Shown piece after piece: positions 25,947 through 35,321 of a DNA stretch of 64,000 nucleotides. Within the stretch, counting starts at the first letter, position 1. Every line of letters starts with the position of its first letter. The stretch covers positions 42,524 through 106,523 of the forward strand of contig JAHBWG010000020.1 of the NCBI GenBank assembly GCA_019637095.1. The letters are read 5' to 3'. This DNA is from Sandaracinaceae bacterium (GTDB taxonomy: Bacteria > Myxococcota_A > Polyangia > Polyangiales > Sandaracinaceae). Below the pieces are notes generated by a model. That model was not told the origin of the DNA. It searched no databases and saw only the letters and a program-made list of their open reading frames with translations. The position numbers and the translations under genes were made by a program.

Positions 25947-26810
25947 TCAGATCCAGAGCCGCACGCCGCCGATGGGCCCGCTCATCCGCCCGCGGAGCGA
26001 GCGCGTGGCCATCGGGACGATCTCGAGGTGGTCGTAGCCGAGGTAGAACTCCACGGGGCCGGCGAGCAGCCCCAGGGTCGCGCGGCCGCCGACGAAGAAG
26101 GAGTCGTCCTCGAATGGGCCGCCGATCGCCTCGATCGAGATCACCAGCGGTCGGATCGGGAAGATGTCGACGCCGTAGCGCAGCTCGCCTCCCCACACCC
26201 CCCCTTGCGCGTCGTGAAAGATCAGCATCCCGATGTCCAAGCGGAACTGCAGGTACTCGTCCTGCGCGAAGAGCAGCCCCACCCGGCCGCCGACGAGGCC
26301 CTGGTGCTCGACGCCGCCCCCCTCGCGCGCGCCGAGGAGCGCGGTGTAGCCGGCGCCGAACGTCGACCGGAACGGCGTGACGACCCGCACGTCCGCGCTG
26401 GCGCGCCCCATCGCGGGCCACGCGTAGCCGCCCTCCACGCGCCCCTGCACCGCGACGTCCTGGATCGGCGGATCGTCGGGGCCCCCCTGCGGTAACACCG
26501 CGTGGCCGTCGACGTCGTCGGCGTACGGGTGGTCGGCCCAGCGCCACCTCGTGTCCATCGGATCGTCGAGCGCGATCATCGGCCCCGCTACCGCGAACAG
26601 CGCGATCCCCACCCAGTCCACATCGTGAGAGATCTGCCGTACGCGATCGCCGCGTGAGGTGCGGCCGCCGCGTGTGCCGCCTCGCTCCCTCGCTTCGCCG
26701 TCGCCGCGGCGGACCTGGGCCTCGCCGTGTGAGGGCGCGACCAGCGCGATCGACAGGTCGCCCGCCACGACCAGCGTCGCCGTCAAGAGGAACCACGTCG
26801 GTCTCGTCAT
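25947..26810 (-). CDS. Exported outer-membrane-type protein
   Basis: A 287-residue protein. The ATG at 26810 has a strong ribosome binding site (GGAGGTGA, spacing about five), which fixes the start although the frame is open much further upstream. Residues 1-30 form a signal peptide (TWFLLTATLVVAGDLSIALV). The mature part has barrel-like alternating strands with glycines and aromatics (VQGRVEGGYAWPAMGR, STFGAGYTALLGAREGGG, VGGRVGLLFAQDEYLQFR, VEFYLGYDHLEIVPM). It ends GPIGGVRLWI, an aromatic-rich strand expected of an outer-membrane barrel. The Cys-rich lipoprotein gene follows after 15 bases, so the two are probably one operon. The family is not recognised. Confidence 0.75.
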   Translation of the reverse strand: MTRPTWFLLTATLVVAGDLSIALVAPSHGEAQVRRGDGEARERGGTRGGRTSRGDRVRQISHDVDWVGIALFAVAGPMIALDDPMDTRWRWADHPYADDVDGHAVLPQGGPDDPPIQDVAVQGRVEGGYAWPAMGRASADVRVVTPFRSTFGAGYTALLGAREGGGVEHQGLVGGRVGLLFAQDEYLQFRLDIGMLIFHDAQGGVWGGELRYGVDIFPIRPLVISIEAIGGPFEDDSFFVGGRATLGLLAGPVEFYLGYDHLEIVPMATRSLRGRMSGPIGGVRLWI

Positions 26811-27166
26811 CCGCTCACCTCCGAGTTGCCTCATCGGTGCGAAGGCATGCCGGTTTCCCCACCGCGACACCGTGCGAGCGTAGCATGCTCTCGAGACACC
26901 TCCCTGCGCCGGGCCGCCTGAACGGACGCAAGCGACGAGACGAGGAGCGCAAGAGGGGACGCGCACCCGAGATCGTTCGCGCCCGCGCCGCAGGCGCACT
27001 CTCCTCGCGCTCCCGCTCTCGCCCTCTCCCGTGCTGCAGTTCATGGCAGGGCGATGAGATCGCGCGAAGCCGCCAAGTCGCCGAGGCTCCGTCTCTTTGC
27101 GGCTTCGCGTCAGGGCGCGCGTGACTCGCCCGCGCGCCCTTCGCGCGCCGCCCTTCCCGCCGCGGG
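26811..27166. other. Intergenic stretch with repeat but no gene
   Basis: About 356 bases between an upstream region (right of the exported-protein start) and the stop of the next minus-strand gene. Apart from the Shine-Dalgarno near 26816-26823 and the short repeat at 27055-27118, I see nothing with coding character. Confidence 0.4.
27055..27118 (-). repeat. GCGAAGCCGCCAAGTCGCC-type short intergenic repeat
   Basis: On the minus strand it reads as CnnCGGCGACTTGGCGGCTTCGCGCGA units, the same style as the repeats at 11136, 20942 and 52793. A second half-copy (GCGGCTTCGCGTC) follows. Confidence 0.4.
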
Positions 27167-27730
27167 CTACAGCCGCTCGCGCAGCTCGACGCGGTCGTCC
27201 TCGCACACGAACAGGCGGCGCGGCGCGGGCGCCGTCTCGCGGTAGCTCGGCGCGCCCGGCGCGGGCGTCCAGTCGAGCGTCGCGAGCAGCCGGACGCGGC
27301 CGCCCGCGCGCAGCACCGCCTCGCGGTACGCGAGCGGCCCGCGCGGCGAGACGCCCCGCGCCGCCTCCGCGAGCGCGGGCGGGATCGTCGAGAGGAACTG
27401 ACCGTCCTCGCGGTCCTCGACGAGCGCGAGCCGCGCGCGCTCGAGCGGCACGACCACGGCGTGCCCGTCCACCGTGAGCTCCACCGACGGCTCCCCGTAC
27501 AACCCGACCGCGAGCACCGTGTAGCGCGTGTCGACGCCCCCGCCGCGGCCGCCGTGGGTGGTGCGCTCCTCGAGCAGGCTCCAGCGGATCAGCGCGCCGG
27601 CCACGCCGGTCACCGGGCTGACGACCGCGTCCGCCGAGGTGATCCGGGCCTCGAGCTCGACGCGGGTCGGCCCCGCGATCGAGGCGACGTCCCGCGCGCG
27701 GCGGCGGAACAGCCGGTCGAGGAGGCTCAC
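27167..27730 (-). CDS. Hypothetical protein, weakly GIDE-like
   Basis: A 187-residue soluble protein starting with GTG at MSLLDRLFRRRARDVASIAG. The pattern VELEARITSADAVVSPVTGV then ALIRWSLLEER, with later VELTVDGHAVVVPLERA, resembles the GIDE fold found in bacterial relatives of membrane-anchored E3 ligases. No RING domain or membrane segments are present, so the resemblance may only reflect a shared beta-fold. The frame is open upstream to 28183, but sequence before the GTG is shadow-like. It is divergent from the efflux operon, and a functional link is not apparent. Confidence 0.6.
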   Translation of the reverse strand: MSLLDRLFRRRARDVASIAGPTRVELEARITSADAVVSPVTGVAGALIRWSLLEERTTHGGRGGGVDTRYTVLAVGLYGEPSVELTVDGHAVVVPLERARLALVEDREDGQFLSTIPPALAEAARGVSPRGPLAYREAVLRAGGRVRLLATLDWTPAPGAPSYRETAPAPRRLFVCEDDRVELRERL

Positions 27731-27917
27731 CGCCCGGCAGTCTCGCCGACGCGCGGCGCGCGTGTCGAGCCGCGCCCGCGGACGCGCGCGGACGCCGAAT
27801 TCGAGAGCACTATCGAGACGATGCGCCCGCTCGAGAGCGCCGCGGCTCGGGCCATGCCCCCCTCCTCGCCCGGGGACGGACTTGCGCGGCGGGCTCGGGC
27901 GAGCCAGAACGCCGGCC

Positions 27918-29219
27918 GTGCAGTACCTGGGCTCGACCCCTCGGATCCGCTGGTCCGTGGTCACGCTCGCCGCCGCGCTCGCGGCTCCGCTCGCCTCGGC
28001 CGCCGCCCAGGACGAGGGACGCGAGGACGTCCCCGAGCCACCAGCCGCGCGCGCGTGGTCGATGGAGAGCGCGATGGATCGCGCCGCGAGCACCGCGCCG
28101 AGCGTGCGGGCCGCGGCGGCGCGCCTCGCGATCGCGGAGAGCCACCGCGAGCACGCGGCGATGCCCGTGCTGCGCAACCCCATCGTCGGCGTGCGCGCCC
28201 TCTTCGGCGTGCCCGACGACGCCGCCGCGACCTACTCGTTCTTCCTCGGCATCCCGTTCGACCTCAGCTCGCGCCAGGCGCACCGCACCGAGGAGACGGA
28301 CATCCTGCTCGACGAGGCCGACGGCCAGCTCGAGCTCGAGCGCATCGAGGCGCGCGCGCGGGCGCGCGTCGCCGCCGCGCGCGTCGCCGCGGGCCAGGCC
28401 TCGCTGGAGATCGCGCGCGCCCGCCTCGTCGTCGCCGAGCGGCTGCTCGGCGCGACGCGCGAGCGGCTCGACTCGGGCGCCGCGACGGCGCTCGACCACG
28501 CGCTCGTCGAGCAAGAGGTCTCGACCGCCTCCGCGAACGTGGCCGCGCGCCGCCGCGAGCTCGCGGCCGCCCGCGACGCGCTCCGGGCCGCGCTCGACCT
28601 CGAGCCCACGGTGTCCGTCGCGGTCGAGCCGCTCACGCGCGCCGAGGTGCCCGAGGGCCTGACGCTCGAGCGCGCGATCGCGATGGCCGAGCAGCGCCGG
28701 CGCGAGCCGCAGGTGCTGCGGCTGTCCGCGCGGCGGCACCGCGTCTCGGAGTCGCGCATGTTCGCCGACTCGGTCTCCCCGTTGGTCCTGTCCGCGGAGT
28801 ACGAGCTGCAGACGAACTCGCAGCGCCTCTCCTCGTTCGGCGTCGGCGCGAGCATGGAGCTGCCGCTGTTCTGGACGGCGCAGGGGGACCGCGCGGTCGC
28901 CCTCAGCGAGGCCGACGCCGCGGACGTCAACGCGGGCCTCGCCGGGCGCATCGCCGGGCGCGAGGCGGCCGCGGCGTACCGCGCGCTGCGGACCTCGCTC
29001 GCCGAGCTGCGCGCCGTGGAGGAGCAGGCGCTCCCCGCGAGCGAGCGCGCGCTCGAGCTGACGGAGGCCCTGCGTGACGCGGGCGCCGCCGAGGTCTTCC
29101 GCGTGCTGCTCGCACGCCAGGCGCTGTTCGATCTGCGACAGCGGCGCGTCGACCTGTTGCTCGCCGCGTGGTTGGCGCGCGCAGAGCTCGACCGCGCGAC
29201 GGGAGGAGAGCTCCGATGA
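27918..29219 (+). CDS. TolC/CusC-family outer-membrane efflux protein
   Basis: A 433-residue protein with a signal peptide (VVTLAAALAAPLASAAAQ). Two related helical repeats follow, typical of TolC trimers: AARLAIAESHREHAAMPVL ... ARVAAARVAAGQASLEIARA and the second half from AMAEQRRREPQVLRL to AVEEQALPASERALELTEAL. It forms the outer-membrane duct of a tripartite pump whose other parts are encoded directly downstream. The GTG at 27918 begins the signal peptide; the open frame further upstream is not coding. The stop overlaps the adaptor start in ATGA. Confidence 0.85.
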   Translation: MQYLGSTPRIRWSVVTLAAALAAPLASAAAQDEGREDVPEPPAARAWSMESAMDRAASTAPSVRAAAARLAIAESHREHAAMPVLRNPIVGVRALFGVPDDAAATYSFFLGIPFDLSSRQAHRTEETDILLDEADGQLELERIEARARARVAAARVAAGQASLEIARARLVVAERLLGATRERLDSGAATALDHALVEQEVSTASANVAARRRELAAARDALRAALDLEPTVSVAVEPLTRAEVPEGLTLERAIAMAEQRRREPQVLRLSARRHRVSESRMFADSVSPLVLSAEYELQTNSQRLSSFGVGASMELPLFWTAQGDRAVALSEADAADVNAGLAGRIAGREAAAAYRALRTSLAELRAVEEQALPASERALELTEALRDAGAAEVFRVLLARQALFDLRQRRVDLLLAAWLARAELDRATGGELR

Positions 29220-30496
29220 GCGTTGCGATGACCCACGTGGCCCACGAGGAGGCGGTCGCCCCGGACGACGTGCTCGACGCCGAGCCCACACCCGCGGACG
29301 CGCCCGCCGCCACGCCGCCCGCGCCCCGCGCCCCGGGGGCGTGGGCGGGCCGGGCGATCAGCGGCGTCGTCGGCCTCGCGGTCGGCGTCGGGATCGGGGT
29401 CCTCGTCGCGTCACGCCCCGTCGAGCCCGACTCGGGCGCCGCCGCCGTCGAGCCGCCGCGCCTCGTCGAGCTGCCCGAGGCGCTCGCCGACAACGCGGGG
29501 ATCGAGGTGCGGCCGGTCACCGAGGAGGCGATCGCGCCGACCCTCGATCTGGTCGGCACCGTCGACTTCGATCAGGGCCGCGTCGCGGACATCGGCGGCC
29601 GCAGCGAGGGGCGGATCGTCCGCATGTTCGTCTCCGTCGGCGACATCGTCGAGGAGGGGCAGCCCCTCGTGCAGATCGAGTCGCCGGTCCTCGGCGAGGC
29701 GATGGCCGCGCTCCTCGCCGCGCGCGCGCGCCTCGAGGCGGCGCGCACGAGCGCCGAGCGCGAGACGAGCCTGCGCCAGCGGCAGCTCACGACCGCGGGC
29801 ACCCTCGAGACGGCGACGGCGACCGCGGAGGCGCTCGAGGCCGAGGTCCGCGGCGCGGAGCAGCGCCTGCTCGCGCTCGGCATCAGCGAGGGCGAGCTGC
29901 GACAGGTCGAGCGCAGCGACACGCCGATCCGCCGCATGACGCTGCGCTCCCCGATCGCCGGCGAGGTGATCGAGCGCTACGCGCACCTCGGCCAGGTCGT
30001 CTCGACGACCGCGCCCGTCCTGAGGGTCGCCGATCTCTCGTCGGTGTGGGTGACGCTCGAGGTCTACGAGCGCGACCTCACGCGCGTGCGCGTCGGCGAC
30101 ACGGTCGACATCATCTCGGAGTCCTACCCCGGCGAGACCTTCGCGGGGACGGTCAGCTACCTCGACGCGACGATCGACGAGCGCACGCGCTCCGCCGGCG
30201 TACGGATCGTCGTACAGAACGAGGACCGCCGGCTGCGCCCGGGGCACTTCGTCCACGCGATGCTGACGTCGGGCGACGAGCAGCGACGCGGCTTGATGCT
30301 CCCGCGGCGCGCGATCGTGCAGCTCGACGGGCTCCCGACCGTCTTCGTGTCGCGCGGCGAGCGGCGCTTCGAGCCGCGCGCCGTGGAGCTCGGCGCCAAC
30401 CACGGCGATCAGGTCGAGATCCTGGCCGGCCTCGCCGCGAACGAGCCCGTCGTGGTGAGCGGCGCGTTCGCGCTCAAGAGCGAGCTGCAGCGCTAG
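29216..30496 (+). CDS. RND efflux periplasmic adaptor (HlyD/CusB type)
   Basis: A 426-residue adaptor. After a 30-residue acidic cytoplasmic part there is one membrane anchor (AISGVVGLAVGVGIGVLVAS). Then come the lipoyl halves (GRIVRMFVSVGDIVEEGQPL ... TLRSPIAGEVIERYAHLGQVV) around a helical hairpin, and the beta-barrel (LSSVWVTLEVYERDLTRVRVG). It links the inner-membrane pump to the outer-membrane duct. The ATG is preceded by GGGAGGAGAG and overlaps the previous stop. It lacks the Met- or His-rich segments of copper-specific adaptors, so the metal cannot be assigned. Confidence 0.9.
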   Translation: MSVAMTHVAHEEAVAPDDVLDAEPTPADAPAATPPAPRAPGAWAGRAISGVVGLAVGVGIGVLVASRPVEPDSGAAAVEPPRLVELPEALADNAGIEVRPVTEEAIAPTLDLVGTVDFDQGRVADIGGRSEGRIVRMFVSVGDIVEEGQPLVQIESPVLGEAMAALLAARARLEAARTSAERETSLRQRQLTTAGTLETATATAEALEAEVRGAEQRLLALGISEGELRQVERSDTPIRRMTLRSPIAGEVIERYAHLGQVVSTTAPVLRVADLSSVWVTLEVYERDLTRVRVGDTVDIISESYPGETFAGTVSYLDATIDERTRSAGVRIVVQNEDRRLRPGHFVHAMLTSGDEQRRGLMLPRRAIVQLDGLPTVFVSRGERRFEPRAVELGANHGDQVEILAGLAANEPVVVSGAFALKSELQR

Positions 30497-30526
30497 CCGG
30501 CCGAACCGAGTTTCCCCGGAGGAGCC

Positions 30527-33500
30527 ATGCTGGAACGGATCGTCACACTGGCGGTGGACCGCCGCGCCGCGGTCGTGGCGATGGCGATCGCCGCGCTCGC
30601 CGGCGGCATCTACATGGTGCCGGAGCTCCCGATCGACGCGGTGCCCGACGTCACGACGACGCAGGTCGTCGTGCTCACCGAGGCGCCGGGCCTGTCCGCC
30701 GAGGAGATGGAGCGCTTCGTCACCTTCCCCGTCGAGATGGGCCTCACCGGGCTGCCCGACCTGAGCGAGCTGCGCTCGGTCACCCGCGGCGGCCTCTCGT
30801 CGGTCACGGTGGTGTTCAGCGACGCCACCGACATCTGGTTCGCGCGCCAGCTCGTGAGCGAGCGGCTGCGCGAGATCGAGTCGGACATCCCGCCCCAGGT
30901 CGGCCGGCCGCAGCTCGCGCCGGTCTCGACGGGCCTCGGCGAGATCTATCAGTTCGTGCTGCGCAGCGACCGGCACACGCCGATGCAGCTGCGCGAGATG
31001 CTCCAGTGGGAGCTCGCGCCGCGCCTGCGCAGCGTGCCCGGCGTCATCGAGGTCAACCCGATGGGCGGCGCGGCCAAGGAGTACCAGGTCGTCCTCGACC
31101 CGCGCCGCCTCGCCGCGCACCGCATCACCCTCGGGCAGGTGCTCGAGGCGCTCGAGCGCAACAACGCGACCGTCGGCGCCGGCTGGATCGAGCGCGGCGC
31201 CGAGCAGCTCGTGATCCGCGGCGAGGGCCAGCTCCGCAACGTGACGGACATCGGGAGCGTCGTCGTCAGCTCGAACGAGGACGGCACGCCCGTGCTCGTG
31301 CGCCACCTCGGCGAGGCGCGCGTCGGCGCGACGCTCCCCTACGGCATCGTCACGCGCCAGGGCGAGGGCGAGGCGGTCACCGCGATCGTGATGATGCTCG
31401 TCGGCCAGAACTCGCGGAACGTCGTCTCGGCGGTGCACGCGCGCATGGACGAGATCCGCGCCGAGCTGCCGGAGGGCGTCGAGGTCGAGGTCGTGTACGA
31501 CCGGGCGAGCTTCATCAACCGCACGCTGCGCACGGTGGGCACCAACCTCGCCGAGGGCGCGTTCCTCGTCGGGCTCGTGATCCTCGTGTTCCTCGGGAGC
31601 TGGCGCGCGAGCATCCTCGTGACGCTCGGCATCCCGTTCTCGATGGCCCTCGCCGCGGTCGGGATGATCCAGCTCGGCGTGCCGGGCAGCCTCATGTCGC
31701 TCGGCGCGATCGACTTCGGCCTCTTGGTCGACGGACCGATCGTCATGGCGGAGGCGGTGATCGCGAAGCTCGCGCTCGAGGGCCTGACCGAGGAGCGGCG
31801 CGTCGACTCGATCGCGGCGGCGCTGCGCCTCGTCGCGCGGCCCGTCGTGTTCTCCGTCACGATCATCCTGCTGGTCTACCTCCCGCTGCTCACGCTCGAG
31901 GGCGTCGAAGGCAAGATGTTCCGGCCGATGGCGATCACCATGGGCCTCGCGCTCGCGGGCTCGGTGATCTTCGCGCTGTTCGTCTTCCCGGCCGGCGCCG
32001 CGCTGCTCTTGCGCCTGCCGAAGAAGGCGGGGCACCACGGCCTGCTCGCGAAGCTCGAGGCGCCCTACGGCAAGGCGGTCGCGCTCGCGATCCGCCAGCG
32101 CGTGCCGCTGCTCGCCGGCGCGTGCCTCTTGCTCGTCGCCACCGCGCCGGTCGCCCTCGGCCTCGGCGCCGACTTCGTGCCGCGCATCGACGAGGGCGAC
32201 ATCGTGGTCGCCGCCCGGCGGATCCCGAGCATCGGCTTCAGCGAGGCGCGGCGGCTCGACCTCGCGGTGGAGCAGGTGCTGCACCGCTTCCCGGAGGTCC
32301 TCAGCACGGTCGGCCAGACGGGCCGCTCGGAGGTCGCGACCGATCCCGTCGGCATGGACAACACCGACATCCTGGTGCGGCTGCGGCCGCGAGAGGAGTG
32401 GACGACGGCGGACGACCTCGACTCGCTCGGCGAGGCGATGAAGGCGGCGATCGAGGCGGAGGTCCCGTCGACGTTCGTGTCGATCTCGCAGCCGATCGAG
32501 GACCGCACCAACGAGCTCATCTCGGGCTCGCGGTGCGACGTGGCGATCCTGATCTTCGGCGACGACATCGAGCGGCTCGCCGGGCTCGCGCGCGAGACGA
32601 TGCAGGTGCTGCGCACGGTGCCGGGCGCGGGCGACGTGCGGATGGAGCGCGCGCTCGGCCTGCCGATGCTCGAGGTCCAGCCGGATCGCGCGCGGCTCGC
32701 GCGCTACGGCATCCCGGTCTCCGACGTCCTCGCCGCGGTCGAGGCCTCGCGGCAGGGCCGGCTGGTCGGCAACGTGTTCGAGGGCCAGCGGCGTTACCCG
32801 CTGCGCGTGATGGTCCCGCCGAGCGACCTGCGCGTGGAGTCGTTCGGGAACCTGCCGATCGGTGCGAGCGACGGCCAGGTCATCCCGCTCGCGCAGCTCG
32901 CGAACCTGCGCGAGATCGACGCGCCCGCCCAGATCAGCCGCCAGGGGATGCGGCGCCGCGCGCGCGTCGAGGTGAACATCCGGGGCCGCGACCTCGTGAG
33001 CTTCGTCGAGGACGCGATGCGCACCGTCGAGGCGCGCGTGACGCTGCCCGAGGGCTACGACATGGAGTGGGGCGGCCAGTTCGAGAACTTCGCGCGCGCG
33101 AGCGCGCGGCTCGCCGTCGTGGTGCCGCTCGCGCTCGCGATCATCTTCGTCATGTTGTTCTTCGCGTTCGGCGAGGCGCGCTACGCGTTCGCGGTCTTCT
33201 CCGGCGTCCCGTTCGGGATGATCGGCGGGATCTTCGGGCTCTCGCTGCGCGACATGCCGTTCAGCATCCCGGCCGCGGTCGGCTTCATCGCGCTCTGCGG
33301 CATCGCGGTGCTCAACGGCGTGGTGATGGCGAGCGAGATCAAGCGCCGCGTCGAGGGCGGCGCGCCGCTCGAGGACGCGCTGCGCGACGGCTCGGTCGCG
33401 GTGCTGCGCGCGATGCTCCTCACCGCGACGGTCGCGGCGATCGGCTTCTTGCCGATGGCGATCTCGAGCTCGGCGGGGAGCGAGGTGCAGCGGCCGCTCG

Positions 33501-33643
33501 CGACCGTCGTCATCGGCGGCATGGTCTCGAGCACCGGCCTCGGGCTGTTCCTCTTGCCCGGGCTCTTGCGCATGTTCCTCTACAAGGAGCTCACGCTCGA
33601 CGCGAGCGCGCGCGAGGACCGCGCGGCCCGCGCCGGCCACTGA
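30527..33643 (+). CDS. RND efflux pump, heavy-metal (CzcA/CusA) type
   Basis: A 1038-residue proton-driven inner-membrane pump with 12 predicted helices and two large periplasmic loops. It starts MLERIVTLAVDRRAAVVAMA and has IDAVPDVTTTQVVVLTEAPG (CzcA-like N-loop), SMALAAVGMIQLGVPGSLMS and AIDFGLLVDGPIVMAEAVI, where the Asp of the proton relay lies. The last resembles DFGxxxDGxxxxxE of the heavy-metal branch rather than drug pumps. It is third in the operon after the TolC-type and adaptor genes, with 30 bases between. Substrate (Zn, Co, Cd, Cu or Ag) cannot be read from the sequence. Confidence 0.9.
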   Translation: MLERIVTLAVDRRAAVVAMAIAALAGGIYMVPELPIDAVPDVTTTQVVVLTEAPGLSAEEMERFVTFPVEMGLTGLPDLSELRSVTRGGLSSVTVVFSDATDIWFARQLVSERLREIESDIPPQVGRPQLAPVSTGLGEIYQFVLRSDRHTPMQLREMLQWELAPRLRSVPGVIEVNPMGGAAKEYQVVLDPRRLAAHRITLGQVLEALERNNATVGAGWIERGAEQLVIRGEGQLRNVTDIGSVVVSSNEDGTPVLVRHLGEARVGATLPYGIVTRQGEGEAVTAIVMMLVGQNSRNVVSAVHARMDEIRAELPEGVEVEVVYDRASFINRTLRTVGTNLAEGAFLVGLVILVFLGSWRASILVTLGIPFSMALAAVGMIQLGVPGSLMSLGAIDFGLLVDGPIVMAEAVIAKLALEGLTEERRVDSIAAALRLVARPVVFSVTIILLVYLPLLTLEGVEGKMFRPMAITMGLALAGSVIFALFVFPAGAALLLRLPKKAGHHGLLAKLEAPYGKAVALAIRQRVPLLAGACLLLVATAPVALGLGADFVPRIDEGDIVVAARRIPSIGFSEARRLDLAVEQVLHRFPEVLSTVGQTGRSEVATDPVGMDNTDILVRLRPREEWTTADDLDSLGEAMKAAIEAEVPSTFVSISQPIEDRTNELISGSRCDVAILIFGDDIERLAGLARETMQVLRTVPGAGDVRMERALGLPMLEVQPDRARLARYGIPVSDVLAAVEASRQGRLVGNVFEGQRRYPLRVMVPPSDLRVESFGNLPIGASDGQVIPLAQLANLREIDAPAQISRQGMRRRARVEVNIRGRDLVSFVEDAMRTVEARVTLPEGYDMEWGGQFENFARASARLAVVVPLALAIIFVMLFFAFGEARYAFAVFSGVPFGMIGGIFGLSLRDMPFSIPAAVGFIALCGIAVLNGVVMASEIKRRVEGGAPLEDALRDGSVAVLRAMLLTATVAAIGFLPMAISSSAGSEVQRPLATVVIGGMVSSTGLGLFLLPGLLRMFLYKELTLDASAREDRAARAGH

Positions 33644-33686
33644 CCCTCCGTCCACCGCGCGGCCTCGATGCGCGCGTCGCGCGGGC

Positions 33687-33692
33687 TATGCT
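33687..33692 (+). promoter_or_regulatory. Putative -10 box (TATGCT)
   Basis: TATGCT ends nine bases before the ATG at 33702, with no Shine-Dalgarno between them. Confidence 0.35.
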
Positions 33693-33701
33693 CTTCGCGC
33701 G

Positions 33702-33989
33702 ATGAACCCGACGTGCCGCGGCTGCGGCCACGCGCTGAAGCACAAGGCGAAGTACTGCGCGCGCTGCGGCACGCCCGCGGCGGACGCGCGCGTGTGCCCG
33801 AGCTGCGGGATCGCGAACGACGCGGGCGACAACTTCTGTTACGCGTGCGGCGAGGCGCTCGTGGGCGGTAGCCCGCCCCCGGCACCTCGCCGCGACAGCG
33901 CGCGCGTCCGCTGGCTCGCCGCCGGCATCCTGCTCGGCGCGGTCCTGTCGGGCGCCGGCGCGCTCGGGTGGTGGCTCCTCGATCGCTGA
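33702..33989 (+). CDS. Double zinc-ribbon membrane protein
   Basis: A 95-residue protein with two zinc ribbons in its first 55 residues (CRGCGHALKHKAKYCARCG and CPSCGIANDAGDNFCYACG, eight cysteines in CxxC pairs). A single C-terminal membrane helix follows (WLAAGILLGAVLSGAGALGW). The ribbons would face the cytoplasm. Similar ribbons occur at 36674 (kinase), 38394 (FHA-PilZ) and 63771. The function is unknown. It lies between the efflux operon and the convergent ftsZ gene, and appears to have its own leaderless promoter. Confidence 0.8.
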   Translation: MNPTCRGCGHALKHKAKYCARCGTPAADARVCPSCGIANDAGDNFCYACGEALVGGSPPPAPRRDSARVRWLAAGILLGAVLSGAGALGWWLLDR

Positions 33990-33997
33990 CGGAGCCC

Positions 33998-35230
33998 CTA
34001 CTCGTGCGCGACGCCGCGGCGCAGGTACGCCGGGATGTCGAGCACCGCCTCGTCGTGGAGCGCGTGCGCCCCGAACGCGCGGCCGGTCCGGCTCTCGCCG
34101 AGCGAGACCTGCTCGGGCGGCGCGTGCGACACGCGACGCACCGGCGCGCGGCTCGCGCGCACGGGCGCCGGCGCGTGCCGCGCCGCCGCGGGCACCTTGA
34201 TCGGCAGGGTCGGGCGGCTCTGGCGGATCGCCGACTGCACCACCGACTCCTCGGCCTCGCGCGCCTTGCCGTCGAACCCGGTGGCGATGACGGTGACCTT
34301 CACCACCTCGCCCATGTCCATGTCGGTGACGAGGCCGAAGATGATGTTCGCGTCCTCGTGCGCCTCCTGCTGGACCAGGCTCGCCGCCTCGTTGATCTCG
34401 CGCAGCCGCACGTCGGGGCCCGCGGTGAAGTTGATGAGGATGCCCGTGGCGCCCTCGACGCTGACCTCGTCGAGCAGCGGCGAGTTGATCGCCATCATCG
34501 CCGCGTCGATCGCGCGCCGGTCGCCCTTGCCGTAGCCGGTGCCCATGAGCGCGCGGCCCATGCTGCTCATGATCGTCTTCACGTCGGCGAAGTCGACGTT
34601 GATCATCCCGCTGTGCGTGATGAGGTCGCTGATCCCGCGCACCGCCTGCACGAGCACGTCGTCCGCGCGCTGGAAGGCCTCGAGCAGCGACATGTCCTCG
34701 TCGTCGAGGCTCAGGAGCTTCTGGTTCGGGATCGTGATGATCGTGTCGACCGCGTCCGACAGCTCGTCGATGCCCTCGTCGGCGTTGCGCGAGCGGCGCT
34801 TGCCCTCGAAGAGGAACGGCCGCGTCACCACGCCGACGGTCAGCGCCCCGAGATCGCGCGCGATCTGCGCGATGATCGGCGCCCCGCCGGTGCCCGTGCC
34901 GCCGCCCATCCCGGCGGTGATGAAGACCATGTCCGCGCCCTCGAGCGCCTCGCTGATGCGCTGCACGTCCTCGAGCGCCGCCTTGCGGCCGACGTCCGGG
35001 CTCGCGCCCGCGCCGAGGCCCTTCGTCAGGCACGGCCCGAGCTGGATCTTGGTCGCCGCGAGGTTGTCCTCGAGCGCCTGCATGTCCGTGTTGGCCGCGA
35101 TGAACTCCACGCCGTCGAGCCCGCTGTGGATCATGGTGTTGAGCGCGTTGCCGCCGCCGCCACCGACGCCCACCACCTTGATGCGGGCGTTCATCTCTGC
35201 GTCGTCCGCGAACTCGATCGAGATACCCAT
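33998..35230 (-). CDS. ftsZ: Cell division GTPase FtsZ
   Basis: A 410-residue tubulin homologue that polymerises into the division ring. It has [14 protein letters not shown] at the N-terminus, the GTP-binding tubulin signature [20 protein letters not shown] (about 107-126) and the T7 loop region [20 protein letters not shown] linker rich in Ala/Pro/Arg (about 325-390) ends in the conserved C-terminal peptide DIPAYLRRG, which binds FtsA and ZipA. The ATG at 35230 has a strong ribosome binding site (GGGAGGA). The gene follows ftsA after 91 bases. Its 3' end is convergent with the zinc-ribbon gene, separated by only eight bases. Confidence 0.97.
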   Translation of the reverse strand: MGISIEFADDAEMNARIKVVGVGGGGGNALNTMIHSGLDGVEFIAANTDMQALEDNLAATKIQLGPCLTKGLGAGASPDVGRKAALEDVQRISEALEGADMVFITAGMGGGTGTGGAPIIAQIARDLGALTVGVVTRPFLFEGKRRSRNADEGIDELSDAVDTIITIPNQKLLSLDDEDMSLLEAFQRADDVLVQAVRGISDLITHSGMINVDFADVKTIMSSMGRALMGTGYGKGDRRAIDAAMMAINSPLLDEVSVEGATGILINFTAGPDVRLREINEAASLVQQEAHEDANIIFGLVTDMDMGEVVKVTVIATGFDGKAREAEESVVQSAIRQSRPTLPIKVPAAARHAPAPVRASRAPVRRVSHAPPEQVSLGESRTGRAFGAHALHDEAVLDIPAYLRRGVAHE

Positions 35231-35321
35231 CGTCGTCCTCCCTGTGCCGCGCCCCTCGGATCGCCCTCCGCAGGCGGCGCGCAAAGTCTCTTGCTCGAAC
35301 CGTTGCTCCCCGAAGAACCGC

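Noticed and set aside
33644..33701. Promoter for ftsZ in the gap near 33.7 kb
   Set aside because: ftsZ is on the minus strand and starts at 35230, so this gap can only serve the zinc-ribbon gene.
29074..33705. 1543-residue plus-strand and 1414-residue minus-strand open frames over the efflux genes
   Set aside because: They are out-of-frame readings of the adaptor and RND pump genes, consisting almost wholly of Arg, Gly, Ala, His and Asp.
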